NCBI GenBank assembly: GCA_964598225.1
Contig: CAZRBG010000005.1
Coordinates: 101,273-165,272 of the forward strand
Direction of reading: 5' to 3'
DNA from: SG8-4 sp964598225
GTDB lineage: Bacteria > Planctomycetota > Phycisphaerae > Sedimentisphaerales > Anaerobacaceae
Length of the DNA: 64,000 nucleotides
Each line of letters begins with the position of its first letter. Within the stretch, counting starts at the first letter, position 1. Shown here piece after piece: positions 60,916 through 64,000 of the stretch. The position numbers and the translations under genes are program-made. A model generated the notes under the pieces. The model searched no databases. It saw nothing but the letters and a program-made list of their open reading frames with translations, and was not told where the DNA came from.

Positions 60916-63417
60916 TTATTCTGAAGCGGCGGGCTTTATCAGAAGTTTGTTGGGAGCTTCTTCGCGCAAACTCCAATTCTTGTCTAAGTAAAGCCGCTCC
61001 AGGATATCCCAGATCTGCGCGTTATACTGCGTGTCTTGCCCGACTTGTATCTGCTCGTTTCTTATCGACGAAGCGGGCTCGATGAGGGGATTGCCCTCTG
61101 TTGCTTCGCTGATGATTTGACAGAATTTGCCGGCTGTATACTCGGACTTTTCCAGTTTCACGAAGTTTTGCAGCCCCCGGGTTCTGACCTCGGAATAATC
61201 TTTCGGCTTGGCCCAGTTGATCTGGGGTTTCACAGTAACGTCTTTCTGAATTATTACCTTGCTTCCCTGTAATGCCGTTACCGGACCGGTGAAGATCGCG
61301 TAGCGGCCGGGCGGAAGATTGTCGATGGCGAAACTCCGGCCCGAGTCAACAAGGCCCCACAGCAGGGCCTGCTTTTGAATTCGACCCAGCCGGGCGTCTT
61401 CGAGGCTGCGAAATCTCCTTGCGCTCCAAACCAGGACTCCGGGATTGCGGGAAATGACAACGAAGGGTTTTGAAGCAACAGGATGCTGCCGGCGACCGTC
61501 GCCGATACCTTCCAGGTTCGGCAGGTCAAGAACGAGACGTGAGCCGAATTCTTCCGGGGCGACTTCAACCTTCGTTTCACGGCCCGCCCGGAGATCCACC
61601 GAATTGATGCCGCCGTGGTAGCGTGTTCCATCGGCCGGCAGCACAGGGCCGGCGAAGCCCGCCGGAGGCTGTGTCCTGTCGGGATCAATTTCGATCACGT
61701 CCAGGCGGTAAGGCCCTTCTTTCAATTGGCCGAATGTGAAGCTGTCGCCCCGCGTCCATTCCGTCCAGGAGCTTGAAGCAAAGGCCGATAAATGCGGATC
61801 GCGCTTTGGTGGAATGAAAAGATGCCCGTCCAGTGCTTCGAGGCGCAGTAGAAAAAATCCCTTTTCCAGTGCCCCATTTTCGTCAACAACGCGGGTATGG
61901 AGAGACGCCGCGGGTGTCAGGCGCACTTCAACGTCGGGCGGATCGTTTTCTGACAACGGCACGGCAGTACGGTATGGAACGTAATCCGGGTGTGTAGCCA
62001 CCAACGGATGGGCTTTCAATGAAGACGATCCGTCGGTGTAAATCAAGTCTGTTAATAGAAACCGCCCGTCGGAATCTGTACGATCTGACGCGAAGAGCCC
62101 CTGCTTGCGGTGGCGCCGGCGGTTCGCGCCGCCCGAATCACCAAAATCTCCCGCTCCGACGTAAGCGTCGGCAACAGGTTCCCCGGTAACAGCATTCACT
62201 ACGCTCCCCCGAATTTCGCCGCGTCCATTCTCTGCGGCATTCTTCTCGGCCGGCGCCTCTGCCGCGGCGCGAGGGTGGTCATTTGCCACCGACACACGGC
62301 CCCGCGCCATGGGCAGCACACAGGCCAGCATAATCGCGGCAACGACGGCGACAGCAGCACGTTTCATGGTTCTGTGCCTCCAGGTCGGCTTAGTCAGCCA
62401 GTTCAATCTGACGGCTAAACGACTGGAATCCTCGAACAGGCCCAGAAGGCCCAGACCCGGCCCGGCTGACGAGGCCAGCAGCCGGCGGGCGGTGGTGAGA
62501 AGCGTCTGGCGGTAACCCGTCGTCTGCTCGCGCAGCAGGTTGGCGATAGTGGCGTCGCAGCACAACTCACGGAGATGGTGCAACTGGCGGCGGACCAGCC
62601 ACAGCAGCGGATTATACCAATAGACGACCTGCAGGATCATGGAAAAGCTGTGCGCCCAGAGGTCGCCTCTTTTGATATGAGCCAGCTCGTGCAGGAGCAT
62701 GTGCTCGGTGTCTTTTGGCGTCACTTTGCTCGAGTATCCTACGGGCACAAGTAGAACCGGCCTGATTACGCCGAAAACCGCCGGGCACGCCACTTTTCGA
62801 GTTAGAACCACCTTCGGAATCCGGCGAACTCCGAGGCTCTTGGCGCATCGAGCTAACGTCTCATAAAAGGATTCCGGAAGGGTGGCCGTCGCTGTGAGCT
62901 TGCGGTCTTCCTTGCGCAGATGCAGCAATTTGAGGGCAAGCCAGCCGCCAAGAAAGAGCGTTCCCGCAAGCCAAACCGCCATTGCGTATACTTGCCAGAC
63001 CGGCTTGGGAGGGCTTGCATTCGGGCCGGATACCTTTTCGCCGCCGACAAGCACGGGTGCCGCCTGTCGTTCCGAGCTGCCACTGGGAGCGACGGCGTCA
63101 GCCGAATACTCTGGTGAAGTCCCTTGAAAGCGTTCGAGTGTTCCGGAAGGGGTTGTGCCGAGGTACTGTGTATGCTTCTCTCCTGAGACCATAGGTTGCA
63201 GTCCGGACGTGATGCTGGTCGGCAGAGAAATCGTCGGCGGCAGGACAAGCTTGACTAACACCATCAACAAGAGGGCATATCTAAGCTGCGGCCAGGCCCA
63301 TTTGCGAATGATCAAATCGGCGCACCAGACCAGCGCTACCAGAATCCCTACCTGCCAGAACATGCTTAGCGTCCAGCTCCACCATGAAGACGCGACGTTA
63401 TTGATTTGCTCGATCAT
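60916..63417 (-). CDS. BlaR1/MecR1-type M56 peptidase with extra C-terminal domains
   Basis: 833 residues; ATG overlaps the blaI stop (ATGA). Membrane helices near 20-35, 45-63, 140-160 and 355-372 flank a zinc-peptidase domain with HELAH (His243, Glu244, His247) and a downstream ELCCD acidic motif. In place of the usual penicillin-sensor domain, the exported part has a carboxypeptidase-regulatory-like Ig domain (~400-520, EIRGSVVNAVTGEPVADAYV), a second Ig/beta domain (~520-745) and a terminal ~65-residue segment (IISEATEGNPLIEPA, IWDILERLYLDKNWSLRE) that resembles a secretin/STN-type domain. The input signal is therefore probably not a beta-lactam. Cleaves or inactivates the partner repressor. 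Confidence 0.85.
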   Translation of the reverse strand: MIEQINNVASSWWSWTLSMFWQVGILVALVWCADLIIRKWAWPQLRYALLLMVLVKLVLPPTISLPTSITSGLQPMVSGEKHTQYLGTTPSGTLERFQGTSPEYSADAVAPSGSSERQAAPVLVGGEKVSGPNASPPKPVWQVYAMAVWLAGTLFLGGWLALKLLHLRKEDRKLTATATLPESFYETLARCAKSLGVRRIPKVVLTRKVACPAVFGVIRPVLLVPVGYSSKVTPKDTEHMLLHELAHIKRGDLWAHSFSMILQVVYWYNPLLWLVRRQLHHLRELCCDATIANLLREQTTGYRQTLLTTARRLLASSAGPGLGLLGLFEDSSRLAVRLNWLTKPTWRHRTMKRAAVAVVAAIMLACVLPMARGRVSVANDHPRAAAEAPAEKNAAENGRGEIRGSVVNAVTGEPVADAYVGAGDFGDSGGANRRRHRKQGLFASDRTDSDGRFLLTDLIYTDGSSSLKAHPLVATHPDYVPYRTAVPLSENDPPDVEVRLTPAASLHTRVVDENGALEKGFFLLRLEALDGHLFIPPKRDPHLSAFASSSWTEWTRGDSFTFGQLKEGPYRLDVIEIDPDRTQPPAGFAGPVLPADGTRYHGGINSVDLRAGRETKVEVAPEEFGSRLVLDLPNLEGIGDGRRQHPVASKPFVVISRNPGVLVWSARRFRSLEDARLGRIQKQALLWGLVDSGRSFAIDNLPPGRYAIFTGPVTALQGSKVIIQKDVTVKPQINWAKPKDYSEVRTRGLQNFVKLEKSEYTAGKFCQIISEATEGNPLIEPASSIRNEQIQVGQDTQYNAQIWDILERLYLDKNWSLREEAPNKLLIKPAASE

Positions 63418-63794
63418 TTTACTTTTCCCCTTTGCTCGCCTTCATCTTGAAGGATTTCGATGAGTTCTTTTCTCTCTTTGTCGTTTAGCTTTTTCTCCTG
63501 CAGCAGGAAATGCACCAGCGGCCCCATCGCGCCGTCAAAAGACTGCTCCAGCAATAACCCAAACGCGCTCAGCCGGGCCCTGCGTTGCGAAAGAAGCGGT
63601 TCATAGACGCTCGTATTGCCGCGTTTCTTTTCGCTGACGGCCTCTTTTTCCGCCAGCCTGCTGAGCATCGTCTTTAGGGTGGTGTAGGCCCATTGAACGT
63701 CTTTGGGCAGCCGGTCCATTATCTGTCTGGCTGTTGCCGGGTGTTCTTGCCATAAGGCGTTCATGATTTGCCATTCTGCCTGTGTCAGTTTCAT
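63414..63794 (-). CDS. BlaI/MecI-family repressor
   Basis: 126 residues. Winged helix (LTQAEWQIMNALWQEHPATARQIMDRL, WAYTTLKTMLSRLAEKEAV) and C-terminal dimerisation helices. The cleavage-site region of BlaI/MecI (around residues 100-105) is LNDKERKE. RBS AAAGGAG before the ATG. Overlaps the downstream M56 gene, forming a two-component-like pair. An operator dyad lies upstream, so it should autoregulate. Confidence 0.92.
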   Translation of the reverse strand: MKLTQAEWQIMNALWQEHPATARQIMDRLPKDVQWAYTTLKTMLSRLAEKEAVSEKKRGNTSVYEPLLSQRRARLSAFGLLLEQSFDGAMGPLVHFLLQEKKLNDKERKELIEILQDEGEQRGKVK

Positions 63795-63810
63795 TGCCTA
63801 AATCTCCTTT

Positions 63811-63843
63811 TACAATCGTAGAAGCATTTTACTACAAATGTAG
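63811..63843 (-). promoter_or_regulatory. Probable BlaI operator dyads
   Basis: CTACAAATGTAG (63,832-63,843) is a perfect match to the TACA/TGTA dyad bound by BlaI/MecI repressors. A second imperfect one, TACAATCGTAG, lies at 63,811-63,821, between it and the ATG, so two adjacent sites may be bound cooperatively. Confidence 0.75.
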
Positions 63844-64000
63844 AAGTTGCCAAGAAAATATTTCAGAATTTCTCAAAAATTTTTGGAAATTGCTGTTTGT
63901 GCTTCAAAAACGCAGAAAAAAATTGATGAAGGGATGAGAATGCCACCTTGGACTAAGCGGCTTCGCCGCGTGACTGCCCCACTACGCTACGTCTGGTGAT

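Overview
The window looks like a chromosome segment of a planctomycete, most likely Phycisphaerae/Sedimentisphaerales-like. This is inferred from gene content, not from a marker gene. The signs are Gfo/Idh/MocA oxidoreductases with twin-arginine leaders, many formylglycine sulfatases, very large secreted LamG/FN3-like/PA14 proteins, a prepilin-type protein ending in the usual H...G.VN..F.D motif, short proteins with a PEP-CTERM-like anchor, M56/BlaI pairs and ECF sigma factors. A surA-like/lptF/lptG operon points to an LPS-type outer membrane. No rRNA, tRNA, CRISPR array or complete insertion sequence was seen.

Layout. 0-7 kb: the 3' part of a heparinase II/III-like lyase, the convergent surA-lptF-lptG operon, and a divergent HtrA-like protease. 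7-9.7 kb: a PhoB-type response regulator behind thiC, which has a TPP riboswitch plus intrinsic terminator, and a truncated remnant gene. 9.7-11.2 kb: a prepilin-like gene and a frameshifted GIY-YIG gene bracketed by dispersed repeats. 11.2-18.8 kb: a sulfatase / GH-A glycosidase / sulfatase / FG-GAP operon. 19-29.7 kb: an oxidoreductase, an esterase remnant, a 1153-aa protease-TPR protein, a 1082-aa beta-propeller protein and a sialidase-like protein. 29.7-31.5 kb: a gene graveyard with a dnaB 5' fragment, a collapsed type ISP restriction enzyme and repeats. 31.4-34.8 kb: an entericidin-like lipoprotein, MltA, lactate dehydrogenase and an ECF sigma factor. 34.9-40.4 kb: a three-gene sugar-metabolism operon downstream of murG. 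40.7-48.2 kb: two paralogous ~1100-aa LamG proteins, each with its own conserved promoter/leader and terminator. 49-54.8 kb: two proteins with the same C-terminal anchor, a DUF1573 lipoprotein, a TPR lipoprotein and tilS. 54.9-57.8 kb: a sulfatase pair. 58.2-63.8 kb: an ECF sigma/membrane protein/secreted protein operon, a truncated HicB, and a blaI-blaR1 pair with its operator.

How it fits together. Much of the window serves import or turnover of sulfated, uronic-acid-rich polysaccharide: the lyase, four sulfatases, a glycosidase, a sialidase-like protein, oxidoreductases and sugar isomerases. The rest is envelope biogenesis (MurG, MltA, Lpt, SurA) and stress signalling.

The most unusual feature is the load of short palindromic repeats, several of which lie inside or exactly at the ends of reading frames. 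murG carries two copies of one ~85-bp element, both translated in the same frame. tilS carries a different palindrome in frame. Other copies supply or abut stop codons of mltA, a sulfatase and a LamG gene. The second unusual feature is a conserved promoter-plus-leader module upstream of both LamG paralogues.
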